From NCBI GenBank assembly GCA_031271815.1, contig JAISVA010000035.1, positions 104,455 to 168,454 of the forward strand: a stretch of 64,000 bases of DNA. Reading direction: 5' to 3'. Source of the DNA: Prevotellaceae bacterium. Its GTDB lineage: Bacteria; Bacteroidota; Bacteroidia; Bacteroidales; Paludibacteraceae. The position numbers were made by a program, and so were the translations under genes. How positions within the stretch are numbered: position 1 is the first letter of the stretch; every line of letters begins with the position of its first letter. This document shows positions 8,681-18,393 of the stretch, piece after piece. The notes under the pieces are model-generated. The model did not search any database, was not told the DNA's origin, and saw only the letters and a program-made list of their open reading frames with translations.

Positions 8681-9883
8681 TTATTCCGGAAATTCATACG
8701 TAACTGTTTGTCCGCTTCTCAAACCTAACATCAGTGTTTTAGCTCCGGTCACATTTCCGAAACGGAACTGTATCTCTCCTGCAGTTGGTGGCAGAACATT
8801 GAGGCGTGTAGCAAATGTCGTATCCTTAACGCCATTCCGGATGCGTTCCAACCTTATTTTTTGTTGAAGAGGCATATCCGTATCCACAGCAAGTAGTCCA
8901 CATCCCTTTACAACTAAGACATTACCGTTCAGGTCAACATCATCAATTTTTGGAGGAGCGACAGTAAAAGTAACGTCAGGCGCCGATATTGTTTTACCAT
9001 TTGACATAACAGATACACTTGTAGATTCTCCGACTCTTGTCTGGTAAGGAAGTGTTACTCTTAATTCATTTGCCTCTACATTTACTTTTCCGGTTGCTTC
9101 TGTTAAATTCAAAAAGACAAGAGCATTATCCGGATTATCTATACGCCAGAAATCTTTTCCTTTTATAACAATTTCAGAACCTACCGACGCGCTGCTTCCA
9201 TCGCAATTACAGTCGCAATTGACCTCAATGCTGCTAATAATCGGTTCAAGTACAAAAATTCCACGACCTTCCGCAGAAGTAACCACTCCCCCTTCGCAAC
9301 GAGGTTTTACCAGCAACGAGAATGCTCCACTTGATGCTTCTTTAGGAAGGATAAAAGTAAAGACGCTATCATTCTGTGGTTCAACATCCAATTTAAAACC
9401 ATTGTTAAAAACAATCGAGTCAACAGCTCCAAGTACTTTTCCCTTAACAGTTATCACCGATTGATCCGGTATAAGCGGATTTTCCGGACTTCCAACAGGT
9501 GCAACATCCGTAACCGAAGGCGTGTACAAGACCTCGAACCTGCTTGTTGTCGTGAATGTAGTACCGTTTGATAAGCCCATTTCAATCTGTCCTAACGGAC
9601 ACAATGGATAATTCGGAGAAATCAACAAAGTAATTCTTCCTTCTTCAAGCGTGAATTGATCTCTGCTATAAACACTACCATCGGGCAATTTGATTGACTC
9701 TACCTGATCCAATCCCGATCCCACGAAAAAGATTTCGCCGCCGCGTTCTATCCCTGCAGGACCAAAAGCATCCAAACGAAATCCTTCATCTTCTTTTTTG
9801 CAGGATTGAAAAACCAATCCAGCCGTCAGCAGGCACAATAATACCACTGTCACTGCTTTATATGATTTACTTATTACTCTCAT
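8681..9883 (-). CDS. IPT/TIG-domain surface lipoprotein
   Basis: The 400-aa protein has a lipoprotein signal (hydrophobic stretch then lipobox VFQSC, Cys at about 27) followed by acidic KEDEGF sequence. Several immunoglobulin-like IPT/TIG units follow, recognisable by repeats such as VTDVAPVGSPENPL and the VVKG/VIKG turns. A run CDCNCDG is unusual. It is the last gene of the SusC-SusD operon, 28 bp after its upstream neighbour. By position it is likely a cell-surface binding or assembly partner of the SusC/SusD complex. No enzymatic domain is seen. Confidence 0.7.
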   Translation of the reverse strand: MRVISKSYKAVTVVLLCLLTAGLVFQSCKKEDEGFRLDAFGPAGIERGGEIFFVGSGLDQVESIKLPDGSVYSRDQFTLEEGRITLLISPNYPLCPLGQIEMGLSNGTTFTTTSRFEVLYTPSVTDVAPVGSPENPLIPDQSVITVKGKVLGAVDSIVFNNGFKLDVEPQNDSVFTFILPKEASSGAFSLLVKPRCEGGVVTSAEGRGIFVLEPIISSIEVNCDCNCDGSSASVGSEIVIKGKDFWRIDNPDNALVFLNLTEATGKVNVEANELRVTLPYQTRVGESTSVSVMSNGKTISAPDVTFTVAPPKIDDVDLNGNVLVVKGCGLLAVDTDMPLQQKIRLERIRNGVKDTTFATRLNVLPPTAGEIQFRFGNVTGAKTLMLGLRSGQTVTYEFPE

Positions 9884-9911
9884 TTTTATTATAAATTATA
9901 AATTATAAATA

Positions 9912-11456
9912 TCAATAAGGTCTTCCTCCGGTATAAAGATCTCGATTTCCGTCATTTCCACGTTGACCTATCTTACCGTGCCGAACACCGCTACCATCTT
10001 CCGGCACTACACGGAAGTTATCCACGAAACATAGGAGGCTTCCTACTTGTCCGCTGGCTCCCCATGGTTCCCACATAAAGGTAAAATCTCCCATAGACTT
10101 GGTCCAGTCCGTACTCAACGGATAAGTTACCGCTTCGTAAGGATAACCTGCACCAACAGCAAATTTCTGCTCCATGATAGAATTAATACCTTTCGCTTGA
10201 AGATTCCACCTGAAAGTTTCAAGAGGGACAGAAACAGTCATCCATTTACCTTCATATTCCAACTTACTCCAATCGGTAGAAAAAGGTGTTTTCACTTTTA
10301 CGCCGATTTCCCACAACCATCCGCTCGGTTCACCCGTGTTTAGACCGGCCTCGAAAGGGCACCACCATCCACCCGGAATACTAACTGCCGGATCTTCACT
10401 GTTAGAGATGTCTCGCCCTTCCGTACCGGCTCCGTTATTTCCTTTTTTCGGAAAACAAAGGTCAGCATATATACCGTTAATCGGAAACTCAGAAGGAACA
10501 TACACTTCGAACTTTAAGACTAAGTTCATAACATTTACGGATGAATATATCCCTGCAAGCGGTTTTTGATCTCTTCCTCCGTTTTCGACATGATAGGCAA
10601 TATAACAACCATCGTGGAGGGCGCCTGCCTCTTTCCATCCTACCTGGTCATAAAGTCCATCGCATCCTTCCGGAAGGTCATTATTAATATCAAACCCGTC
10701 AGGTACCAATGCCAGCATATCAGGAGTATCTTTCCATTTTGGCAATGGATTATCTCCTCCAGTACCGCCTGGTTCCATCGTTCCGGACACAGTTGCTCTA
10801 AATTCATCAAAGTCAATAATCAAGTTGGTTTTGTCACGGAATAAAAGAGGGAATGAACTCTTTTGACCGGAAGCGGTTTCTACTATAATCGGCTTGGAAT
10901 GAACAACTCCGGCCGGTACTTTAACAAAAAGCTCAGTACGACCATCTACTTTTACTTCGGCAGGGATCAACACATCATTTTCTCCGTAGAAAAAAACGTT
11001 CGGATTGAGAAACCAATCTCCCTTTACACGCAAGATTCCTCCTTCAGGAACAAACTCGCAATAAAAACTCTTAATAACCGGAGGTGGAATATTGATTGCA
11101 AAAGCACTCTCCACTTGACGTCCTTGTGCGGTAATCAACCTGATTCGCGTAGTAGAAGAAGTAATTGCAGGAATCTGCAACACAATGTGGTTATCAGTAA
11201 TAAAAGACGAATTAAGCGTAGCCGGCTCATTGTCAAAAAGCACCTGCGTTACTGCAGCCAGGTTTTCTCCAACAATAACAATATATTCTTCGGCGTTAGC
11301 GCCAACAATGATCGAGTCTTTTGATACCGCTTTCGACGGAAGGATGTGACTGATTACCGGATTGCAACCGCAATCATCATCTTCACACGAAGAAAATACC
11401 CCCACGCAAAAGCTCAAAAGCGCGAAAAACGGAAATATCTTTTTTAATGTTTTCAT
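9912..11456 (-). CDS. Surface glycan-binding protein-like lipoprotein (SGBP-B type)
   Basis: A lipoprotein signal with lipobox VFSSC precedes EDDDCGCNP. Two or three IPT/TIG-like domains follow (VISHILPSKAV at the first, PPPVIKSFYCEFVP at the next). The C-terminal domain of about 280 residues contains LIIDFDEF and ends with FVDNFRVVPEDG. This architecture matches the surface glycan-binding proteins encoded next to SusD in polysaccharide utilisation loci, whose C-terminal domain binds the glycan. It is third in the operon, 35 bp after susD. The ligand cannot be read from sequence. Confidence 0.75.
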   Translation of the reverse strand: MKTLKKIFPFFALLSFCVGVFSSCEDDDCGCNPVISHILPSKAVSKDSIIVGANAEEYIVIVGENLAAVTQVLFDNEPATLNSSFITDNHIVLQIPAITSSTTRIRLITAQGRQVESAFAINIPPPVIKSFYCEFVPEGGILRVKGDWFLNPNVFFYGENDVLIPAEVKVDGRTELFVKVPAGVVHSKPIIVETASGQKSSFPLLFRDKTNLIIDFDEFRATVSGTMEPGGTGGDNPLPKWKDTPDMLALVPDGFDINNDLPEGCDGLYDQVGWKEAGALHDGCYIAYHVENGGRDQKPLAGIYSSVNVMNLVLKFEVYVPSEFPINGIYADLCFPKKGNNGAGTEGRDISNSEDPAVSIPGGWWCPFEAGLNTGEPSGWLWEIGVKVKTPFSTDWSKLEYEGKWMTVSVPLETFRWNLQAKGINSIMEQKFAVGAGYPYEAVTYPLSTDWTKSMGDFTFMWEPWGASGQVGSLLCFVDNFRVVPEDGSGVRHGKIGQRGNDGNRDLYTGGRPY

Positions 11457-11491
11457 AAATATAATTACTTTTTATTTTTCTTACTTTTTAA

Positions 11492-13378
11492 TTAATATGG
11501 ATAAGACCCATTTAGCAAGTCTTCCACAAAACGCTGACCTGGGCCGGATGCAATTTGAGGAACCACTTCTGCCGGAAGCGGGAGAAACCAATTATCAAAA
11601 TTACCATTCTTCAACGCCGGATTAATTCCTCCTACTCCTCCTTCTTCCGACGCGGAAAATGATCCATCGTGCAGCCTTGGATACGTAGCCATCAATTTAT
11701 TAAACAACTCAATTCGCACATACCCATCGGGTGTTTCCAAAGCGCCCGGATTGTCAGTGTCAATATTAAATTTTGCCTGGAAAGACCATCCGCGATCCTG
11801 TTCTTTCAAGAAATTCTTCGCAGCTTGCGGATTCCGGTAGTAAAGACGTTTGATGTCTAACCATGTTTGACCTTCCATCGCAAATTCCTTTCTACGTTCC
11901 TGGATAAAGTCCGTTCTCTCCCTGGGAACCAGCATAGATACACGTCTATTGGCTGTATTTCCATCCTGGTCTTCACCATTAAACTCGTAAGATATTTCCT
12001 CGGTTCCCGGCGATTTGTAAAACGCCATTAAAGGTATTGAATCCAACTGATTGGCAATGTTTGATCCGGCGTGAGCAGCGAGTACTTTTCTCAAATCCTC
12101 TCTCCAAGCAGCAGGACTTGTTTCAGCATCGACACTCATATTCTCCAACGCCATCTTTGCCTCTATACGCATCATGTAAACATCAGCCAAACGAAGAAAG
12201 TCAAGACGCATATTACAACTCATCTCGTGCCGCGTGGACTCGTATCCATAAACAAATTTTTTAATGTTGTTCAAAACTTCAATCCCCTGCAAAGCCGATC
12301 TTCCAAAAGGAGCTGCCTCTTCGCCACGGTAATTGAAGAATTTTTCACCATAATACATGCTTACTTCTTTCTTACGTGCATCCCCAAGCTTGTATGAACG
12401 CAACAAGGTGTGTGCAATACCTTTTCCTCCACCCCATGCAGCAGAAGGCCCCCAAAACGCATCTTTTGCCATTTGAGCCTGATAAGGAGAACCGATAGCA
12501 TATCCATAATCTTCAAAGTGAAGTGCAAAAAGCGATTCGCTATTTTTTCTCATATTGTTCCATCCGAAAATTTCGGCATAAGCAGTCAACCCCGCTCCGG
12601 AATTCTCAATTACTTCGGAAGCAAGCGTAATCGCTTTTTGATAATATCCTTCCGGGTCCGGACAAACGTATGGATGGTTAAGACCGGGAGTTTGACAAGA
12701 TGCCATAGTCAAATAAAGTTTAGCCAACATTCCTTTGGCTCCCCATTTGCTTACACGTCCGCCTAGAGGTCCCCAGTTCATTTCGGAAGGTAAATAGTTT
12801 GCAGCAAATTCCCAATCCGTCTCAATCACTTTATAAATCGTTTCCCGGTCGGCTTTCGGCAATTTTACTCTGTTTACAATGTCGTACTCGTTATTCAAAA
12901 CCAAAGGTACTTCACCCCAGAATTCAGTAGCCAGAAAGTAGGCTATTCCTCTGAACATTCTTGCCTCTGCCTCTATCTTTAAGGCATCCTCTTCCGACAA
13001 AGTTGACTTGTCTTTGTTGATAAGGAAATTCGCTGCCGAAATCACGCCACTGTATAAAGAGGTATATCCTTCTTTCAACATATCATTGGAAGGAGATATA
13101 TTGCCTCTGAAAAATTCTCCCTCCTGGTCATAAATATTGTACAGATTCCCTGATAATCCTTCATTGATTACCCAACTGAATTTGCCGATATAATCTCCCC
13201 ATATTTTACCTCCATACAATGCTCCTGTCAAATTCACGTATTGATCCATCGTTTGAATGCTTTCGGTACTGAATTGATCTTCCAAATCCCGATCTAAAAA
13301 ATCTTTACATCCGGAGGCAAAAAGCGTTGTTGCCAAACCGAAAGCAATTGCTTTATATTTTATTGTTCTTAAATTCAT
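11492..13378 (-). CDS. SusD/RagB-family nutrient-binding lipoprotein
   Basis: The 628-aa protein has a lipoprotein signal ending at ASGC (Cys at 24) followed by KDFLDRDLEDQ. This is the classical start of SusD/RagB proteins, in which KDFLD follows the lipidated Cys. TPR-like helices are suggested by EAEARMFRGIAYFLATEFWGEV, and the C-terminal signature WLDIKRLY with INP and the NGNFDNWFLPLP ending fits the family. SusD acts as the lid over the SusC transporter on the outer membrane. It lies 18 bp downstream of the SusC gene. Confidence 0.95.
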   Translation of the reverse strand: MNLRTIKYKAIAFGLATTLFASGCKDFLDRDLEDQFSTESIQTMDQYVNLTGALYGGKIWGDYIGKFSWVINEGLSGNLYNIYDQEGEFFRGNISPSNDMLKEGYTSLYSGVISAANFLINKDKSTLSEEDALKIEAEARMFRGIAYFLATEFWGEVPLVLNNEYDIVNRVKLPKADRETIYKVIETDWEFAANYLPSEMNWGPLGGRVSKWGAKGMLAKLYLTMASCQTPGLNHPYVCPDPEGYYQKAITLASEVIENSGAGLTAYAEIFGWNNMRKNSESLFALHFEDYGYAIGSPYQAQMAKDAFWGPSAAWGGGKGIAHTLLRSYKLGDARKKEVSMYYGEKFFNYRGEEAAPFGRSALQGIEVLNNIKKFVYGYESTRHEMSCNMRLDFLRLADVYMMRIEAKMALENMSVDAETSPAAWREDLRKVLAAHAGSNIANQLDSIPLMAFYKSPGTEEISYEFNGEDQDGNTANRRVSMLVPRERTDFIQERRKEFAMEGQTWLDIKRLYYRNPQAAKNFLKEQDRGWSFQAKFNIDTDNPGALETPDGYVRIELFNKLMATYPRLHDGSFSASEEGGVGGINPALKNGNFDNWFLPLPAEVVPQIASGPGQRFVEDLLNGSYPY

Positions 13379-13396
13379 AATATCGTCTATTTCGAG

Positions 13397-16300
13397 TTAA
13401 AAATTAAAACTTAAATTCATCGTATAGGTACGCGGCACAGGATAACTGCCCGCATCAATTCCCTGTATGGTTACATCCGAATTAGCTACTTCCGGATTGT
13501 ATCCGGTATATTTACTGAATGTGTAAACATTTTGTACGTTTGCCGACAAACGCAAATCGTTGATTGAAATCTTTTCTGTCCAGCGTTTTGGGAAAAGATA
13601 GGAAAGCGAAATGTTTTGGATACGAAGGAAAGAACCGTCTTCAACAAAGTGGTCGGAAGCCTCGTTTAAGTTGATAACACCACTCGTATTCGGACGTGGA
13701 ATCTTAGTACCGGAATTCACTACAAATTTCTCGGTTATGTCTTTTCCATCGGCATCTTGTCCTACTATTCGAGTATCTACTCTTGCAAAATCTTTTACGG
13801 AAGTTAACTGGTTTATGTTGGCGCTTTCCTGCCCTTCCAACTTGGAACGAAGTAAGTTATATACATCGTTTCCATAAGAACCCATCAAGAAGACAGTCAA
13901 CGACCAATTGCCGTAAGTGAACGTATTTCCAAGACCTCCCGTAAAATCAGGATTCGGGTCTCCAATCCAGGTTTTATCGTTCGCATCAATCACTCCGTCT
14001 TGGTTTATATCCACGAAATTAAAGTCGCCAACTTGCGCTCCATTTTCTCTCTTAGCTCCTCCTCTTTCCGGATCTAACTGCCATTCTTCTTCAATTACAC
14101 CATTGACTTTATACCCCCAAAACATCCCCGGAGCGTGTCCTTCGGCAGTTCTTGAGATTGCGCGACTTCCGGATCTAAAATTTCTATAACCGATTCTATC
14201 CTCGTCTAACTTAACCACTTTGTTACGAACATACGAGAATGAAAAGTCGGTTGTCCACTGAAACTTACGATCCTGATTATCTATATTAACTGTATTTAAA
14301 GAGATTTCGAAACCGGTATTCCGAATGCTACCCAAGTTAATTTGAGGAGGAGTGGTGTATAAACCATCCTTATCGGTTGCCAGAGAAAGACCCGGATTAG
14401 CTAATACGAGCAAATTATCATTTTGTTTGTAAAATCCATCAACGGTCAATGTAATCCGGCTGTTTAACATTCCATAATCCAATCCGACATTCGCCTGCCA
14501 GTTAGTTTCCCAAATCAAATCTTCATTAGTCCACCTATCCAAAAGCGCACTTGCACCCTCTCCCTCAAACGTAGCATAAGGTCTAAACGTAGAACGGTAA
14601 GCCATTACATTTCCTGCATTACCTGTTTCACCATAGCCTAATCTTAATCTTAATTGAGAAATCAAATTGCTCGCTTTTTCATTGTCCTTGATAAAGCTTT
14701 CCTGGTCAACAGTCCAGGCAAATGCGAATGAAGGGAAGAATCCCCAACGCTTTTCCGGAGCAAAGTTTGATGAACCGTCGAAACGACCGGTAGCAGTTAA
14801 CAAATAACGGTTGTCGTAGCTATAGTTCAAACGACCTAAGTAAGAGAGCATCGCCTGGCTACCTTTGTATCCGCCAATTTCAGGCGATCCTCCCAAGTTC
14901 CAGTTTTGATAATCCGGATCAATAGCAACATCAGTTGGGTAGTTTGATTTTACGGTATGAAGACCTTCCCAAGAACTTTCCCAAGCTTCGAAACCGACCA
15001 TTGCCGTAATGGCATTTTTCTTAATTTGTTTGAAGTAATTCAACGTAGAAGCATATCTCCAATAGAAATTATTTCTGCTCCATCCATCTAACTTGTTTGT
15101 AGGTGTTGCAGGACTTAACGGAAGGTATTTTTTGTCCTCCGAACCTGTATAGTCCACCCCAAATTCATTCCGCCAATTCAAATTCTTGATAAATTCGATA
15201 TTGGCAAACATACTTCCGGACACGTTGTTATTAGTTACATAAATAGGTGAGTCTTTCACACGCATAATCGCATTGTATTTAACAGCTGACGCTTCGGCGG
15301 GTTTTGCTTCATAATATCCTCCGTTTACATCATGTATCTGAGTGTTAGGTGTAGTAAGCAAAGCCTGCATCAACGGCGATTCGTCCAGATTTACAGTAAT
15401 AGTTCTGGCTGCGTTTGAATTGAGATCATCAAAACCGGGTTGCTTGGATTGTAAAATGCGTGTATAGGCAAGATTAATACCTGTTTTCAACCACGATTTT
15501 GTTTGATTTTCCACGTTTACACGTCCACTAAAACGCTGAAAATCAGTGCCAATCATTACCCCATTTTGATCTTGATACCCTAATGAGATAGCAAACTGTG
15601 TCTCTTTGTTTCCTCCGGTAACGGATAATTGATGGCTATGCCCGGTAGCTATACGCAACAAAGCATCTTGCCAGTCACTGCCTTTACCTAATAACGAAGG
15701 GTCAACACGTAACTCAGCCATATCATTCTGCCCCACATTGAGTCCCGGACCTGCAAAAGGATCTGTTACGTAAGCGGCATACTCTCGGAGATTCATCATA
15801 TCCATCTTTTTAGCTACTTGCGAAACCATAAAACCACCTTCATAAGAAATCTTTGAAATTCCGGAATCATTTCCTTTACGGGTTGTAATCATTACTACCC
15901 CGTTGGATGCGCGGGAACCATAGATAGCCGTTGCCGATGCATCTTTCAAAATTTCCATAGAAACGATGTCTGCCGGGTTGATTGACGCTAACGGGTTAGA
16001 ACCACCTCCTTGCTCACCGTTACCGACGGGCATACCGTCTACTACATACAAAGGCTGGTTGTTTCCGAAAGAACTCGTTCCGCGAATACGTACGGAAGTT
16101 GCCGATCCGGGTTGTCCCGAACTTGCATTTACCTGTACCCCGGATACACGACCTTGCAACGCCTGGTCAATCGAAGTAGTCGGACCTGCCTTTCTCAGCT
16201 GATCTTCACTTACCTTCGATAGCGCTCCTGTCTTGTCGGATTTTCTTACTATACCGTAAGATGTTACCACAAACTCCTCCAGCTTTGTGGCTGCTTCATC

Positions 16301-16582
16301 CTCTTTCAAGGTCACATTTAAAGTTGTGGTACTAGCAGAAATCTTAACTTCCTGCGGTTGCATTCCAAGAGAGGAAACGACTAACGTCTCTCCGTTGGAA
16401 ACCGAAATTTCAAACTTCCCGTCGAAGTCGGCTGCTGCACCTCTGGTGGTACCTTTTACCACCACACTCGCCCCCGGAATTGTCTCTCCATTGGCAGACA
16501 CCACCCCTGTGATCGTCCGCTGTTGAGCCATAATTCCGAAAGCCGTACTGAATAACAATAAAGACAATAAAAGCTTTCTCAT
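13397..16582 (-). CDS. SusC/RagA-family TonB-linked outer membrane transporter
   Basis: The 1061-aa protein has a signal peptide ending at GIMAQ, a carboxypeptidase-regulatory-like domain (TITGVVSANGETIPGASV, about 23-95), a TonB-box-like segment (EEFVVTSYG) and a plug domain with VRIRGTSSFGNNQPLYVVDG. A long 22-strand-type barrel follows, ending in aromatic NLSFNF. It should import oligosaccharide or peptide ligands across the outer membrane using TonB energy, with the SusD partner encoded just downstream. It is the first gene of a four-gene operon. No adjacent hydrolase, sigma/anti-sigma pair or hybrid two-component gene hints at the substrate. Confidence 0.95.
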   Translation of the reverse strand: MRKLLLSLLLFSTAFGIMAQQRTITGVVSANGETIPGASVVVKGTTRGAAADFDGKFEISVSNGETLVVSSLGMQPQEVKISASTTTLNVTLKEDEAATKLEEFVVTSYGIVRKSDKTGALSKVSEDQLRKAGPTTSIDQALQGRVSGVQVNASSGQPGSATSVRIRGTSSFGNNQPLYVVDGMPVGNGEQGGGSNPLASINPADIVSMEILKDASATAIYGSRASNGVVMITTRKGNDSGISKISYEGGFMVSQVAKKMDMMNLREYAAYVTDPFAGPGLNVGQNDMAELRVDPSLLGKGSDWQDALLRIATGHSHQLSVTGGNKETQFAISLGYQDQNGVMIGTDFQRFSGRVNVENQTKSWLKTGINLAYTRILQSKQPGFDDLNSNAARTITVNLDESPLMQALLTTPNTQIHDVNGGYYEAKPAEASAVKYNAIMRVKDSPIYVTNNNVSGSMFANIEFIKNLNWRNEFGVDYTGSEDKKYLPLSPATPTNKLDGWSRNNFYWRYASTLNYFKQIKKNAITAMVGFEAWESSWEGLHTVKSNYPTDVAIDPDYQNWNLGGSPEIGGYKGSQAMLSYLGRLNYSYDNRYLLTATGRFDGSSNFAPEKRWGFFPSFAFAWTVDQESFIKDNEKASNLISQLRLRLGYGETGNAGNVMAYRSTFRPYATFEGEGASALLDRWTNEDLIWETNWQANVGLDYGMLNSRITLTVDGFYKQNDNLLVLANPGLSLATDKDGLYTTPPQINLGSIRNTGFEISLNTVNIDNQDRKFQWTTDFSFSYVRNKVVKLDEDRIGYRNFRSGSRAISRTAEGHAPGMFWGYKVNGVIEEEWQLDPERGGAKRENGAQVGDFNFVDINQDGVIDANDKTWIGDPNPDFTGGLGNTFTYGNWSLTVFLMGSYGNDVYNLLRSKLEGQESANINQLTSVKDFARVDTRIVGQDADGKDITEKFVVNSGTKIPRPNTSGVINLNEASDHFVEDGSFLRIQNISLSYLFPKRWTEKISINDLRLSANVQNVYTFSKYTGYNPEVANSDVTIQGIDAGSYPVPRTYTMNLSFNF

Positions 16583-16668
16583 TACTAATGAATATTATTT
16601 ATTAATTATTAATTGAAATATGATTCGTGTTTTCATACCATTAAAAACTCCAAAAACCCAAATTTCGG

Positions 16669-16676
16669 CAAATATA
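16669..16676 (-). promoter_or_regulatory. -7 box for the susC operon
   Basis: TATATTTG on the minus strand matches TAnnTTTG, about 87 nt upstream of the susC start. No -33 TTG lies at 19-21 bp, which would fit an activator-dependent promoter, as is usual for SusC/SusD operons. Confidence 0.45.
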
Positions 16677-16837
16677 ATTTATTTACGATAAATATTCATC
16701 ATTATTAGCAAAAAATATACTAAAAAATATATCAACATTTGATTTTATTAAGAATAACGATTAAACCTTTCCGAATCCAACCTGTAAATCATTGATAACG
16801 ATATAACCTTTAGAATATTTATATTATTATATTTAAT

Positions 16838-17098
16838 GGCTGTAGTTTAAAATAGAGTTGTAATCTACGCATATTTACGAAAACCTTCGTATACAGACAG
16901 CCCGGAGGGCTATATGTGAATAACCCCTTGCAAGCGAAGCGAAGCTCGGGGGATGAGCAACGAACGGCTGTCTCTTTCCCAACTCAGAAAAAATTCAACC
17001 TGCTACGGGGTTGATTGTCAGGGTACATCGTTTCTATTCTCGCTCGACTCCGAGCTTCGCTTCGCTTGCAAGGAGTTATCTAACTGTTAGTCCTACGA
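16838..17098. mobile_element. Miniature inverted-repeat element, copy 1 (right end missing)
   Basis: It begins GGCTGTAGTTTAAAATAG, the same terminal sequence as the elements at 24950 and 58851, and continues through the shared CTTCGTATACAG and AGCCCGGAGGGCT segment. A perfect 24-bp internal inverted repeat lies at 16926-16949 and 17050-17073. The right terminal repeat is not found, so this copy is truncated or rearranged near 17098. No transposase is encoded. Confidence 0.7.
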
Positions 17099-17102
17099 AC
17101 TT

Positions 17103-17141
17103 CGAAATAGAAATTATTTTGAGATATATAAATAGCAACTT
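17103..17141. repeat. 39-bp exact dispersed repeat, copy 1
   Basis: All 39 bases are identical to 57919-57957, starting CGAAATAGAAATTATTTTG and ending AATAGCAACTT. It lies directly to the right of the truncated inverted-repeat element. Confidence 0.85.
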
Positions 17142-17511
17142 GAATTAATTAACATTTTTCTTTGCAACTTTGTATGTTTTGCGTTAAACTTATTAATTTG
17201 AACCGGATAAGTATTTTCGTATTATATTAATTTTCAGCAGGGAGAAAATTCTTCATCTATTCCATTGTGCAGGGAATGACATATTGACTAAAAGAGAAAA
17301 GTATAGTGACATTAAGAACTGCCTTAAAAGTCCACGAATTAACACAAATTGTTTATTTTATTCACGTGAGCTCAAGATAAAAAATTCTTTTTCGTGTTTA
17401 TAAATGCGCTTACTCGCAACAAACAAACGCGAAGGCGGAAAGACGCAAAGCCCTGCAACAGCGAACATGTGAAACTTTATTTTTAAAATTTTCAAACAGA
17501 CTTCCAAACAC

Positions 17512-17542
17512 TTGGTCTTTTCGTGCAAAACACGTAACTTTG
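17512..17542 (+). promoter_or_regulatory. Promoter of thiD, nearly leaderless
   Basis: TTGG (17512-17515), a 19-20 bp spacer and TAACTTTG (17535-17542) match the Bacteroidetes promoter consensus. Transcription should start about 5-8 nt later, right at the ATG at 17551, giving an almost leaderless mRNA. An in-frame TTG at 17512 is the -33 box rather than a start codon. Confidence 0.75.
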
Positions 17543-17550
17543 CTTCTAAT

Positions 17551-18393
17551 ATGAATCATTATCCAACCGTTTTAACCATTGCCGGTTCCGACAGTTGCGG
17601 AGGCGCCGGCATTCAGGCAGATATTAAGACCATATCCTCGCTGGGCGCGTATGCCTGCAGCGCCATTACCGCCATTACCGCTCAAAATACGCTGGGCGTC
17701 CGTTCCATACAAGGCATTTCTCCTTCGGTGTTGAAAGACCAGATAGAAGCCGTTTTTGATGACCTCACAATAGATGCCGTAAAAACGGGTATGCTATATA
17801 ATAAGGTGTCAATCGAAATCATAAGCGAATGCCTGGCGCGTTTTCGCCCCCGCTTTTTCGTATTGGATCCGGTTATGATTTCTACCGGCGGCAGCAAACT
17901 AATTACCGACGATGCCATAGAGGCTATGCAGCGATTGCTTTTTCCGCTGGCAACCGTCGTTACTCCCAACATTGCCGAAGCTGAAGTATTTACCGGCGTA
18001 AAAATTTCATCACACGGAGATATGCAAAAAGCCGCAGAGGTAATGTTGCAAAAAGGATGCCATGCCGTATTGATGAAAGGCGGTCACCTGCCCGGAAACG
18101 AGTCGGTTGACATACTTTTTGAAAAAGGGAAAAACGGGCAGGGAATACGCTCGCCGTTTATTGAGACAAAAAATACGCACGGCACAGGCTGCACGCTATC
18201 CGCCGCTTTCGCCACCTACCTTGCCTTGGGCGAAGAGCTGCGCGAAGCCTTTGTACTGTCGAAGGATTACATTATTCACGCGCTTTATACCGGCAAAGAT
18301 GCTGAAAACGGGAAAGGGCATGGAGGGGTGAATCATTTTTTTGATCCTCAAAAATTGAAAACACAACCTCGTCCAAACAGAACAAACCCATAA
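17551..18393 (+). CDS. thiD: Hydroxymethylpyrimidine/phosphomethylpyrimidine kinase
   Basis: Ribokinase-fold enzyme phosphorylating HMP and HMP-P in the pyrimidine branch of thiamine synthesis. The N-terminal signature VLTIAGSDSCGGAGIQADIK and the C-terminal ATP/anion-hole motif THGTGCTLSAA, with its catalytic Cys, are intact. Length is 280 aa from ATG 17551. That start was chosen because the longer frame would begin inside the -33 box. It stands alone here; the thiS-thiE pair is about 41 kb away. Confidence 0.93.
   Translation: MNHYPTVLTIAGSDSCGGAGIQADIKTISSLGAYACSAITAITAQNTLGVRSIQGISPSVLKDQIEAVFDDLTIDAVKTGMLYNKVSIEIISECLARFRPRFFVLDPVMISTGGSKLITDDAIEAMQRLLFPLATVVTPNIAEAEVFTGVKISSHGDMQKAAEVMLQKGCHAVLMKGGHLPGNESVDILFEKGKNGQGIRSPFIETKNTHGTGCTLSAAFATYLALGEELREAFVLSKDYIIHALYTGKDAENGKGHGGVNHFFDPQKLKTQPRPNRTNP

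Larger units (their letters stand above)
16583..17511. other. Long gene-free region between susC and thiD
   Basis: About 930 bp without a supportable gene. It holds the susC -7 box (16669-16676), a truncated inverted-repeat element (16838-17098) and one copy of a 39-bp exact repeat (17103-17141). It also has a weak CACGAATTAACACAAATT palindrome fragment near 17335. A GCGAAGGCGGAAAGACGCAAAG tract near 17430 explains nothing further. Confidence 0.6.
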
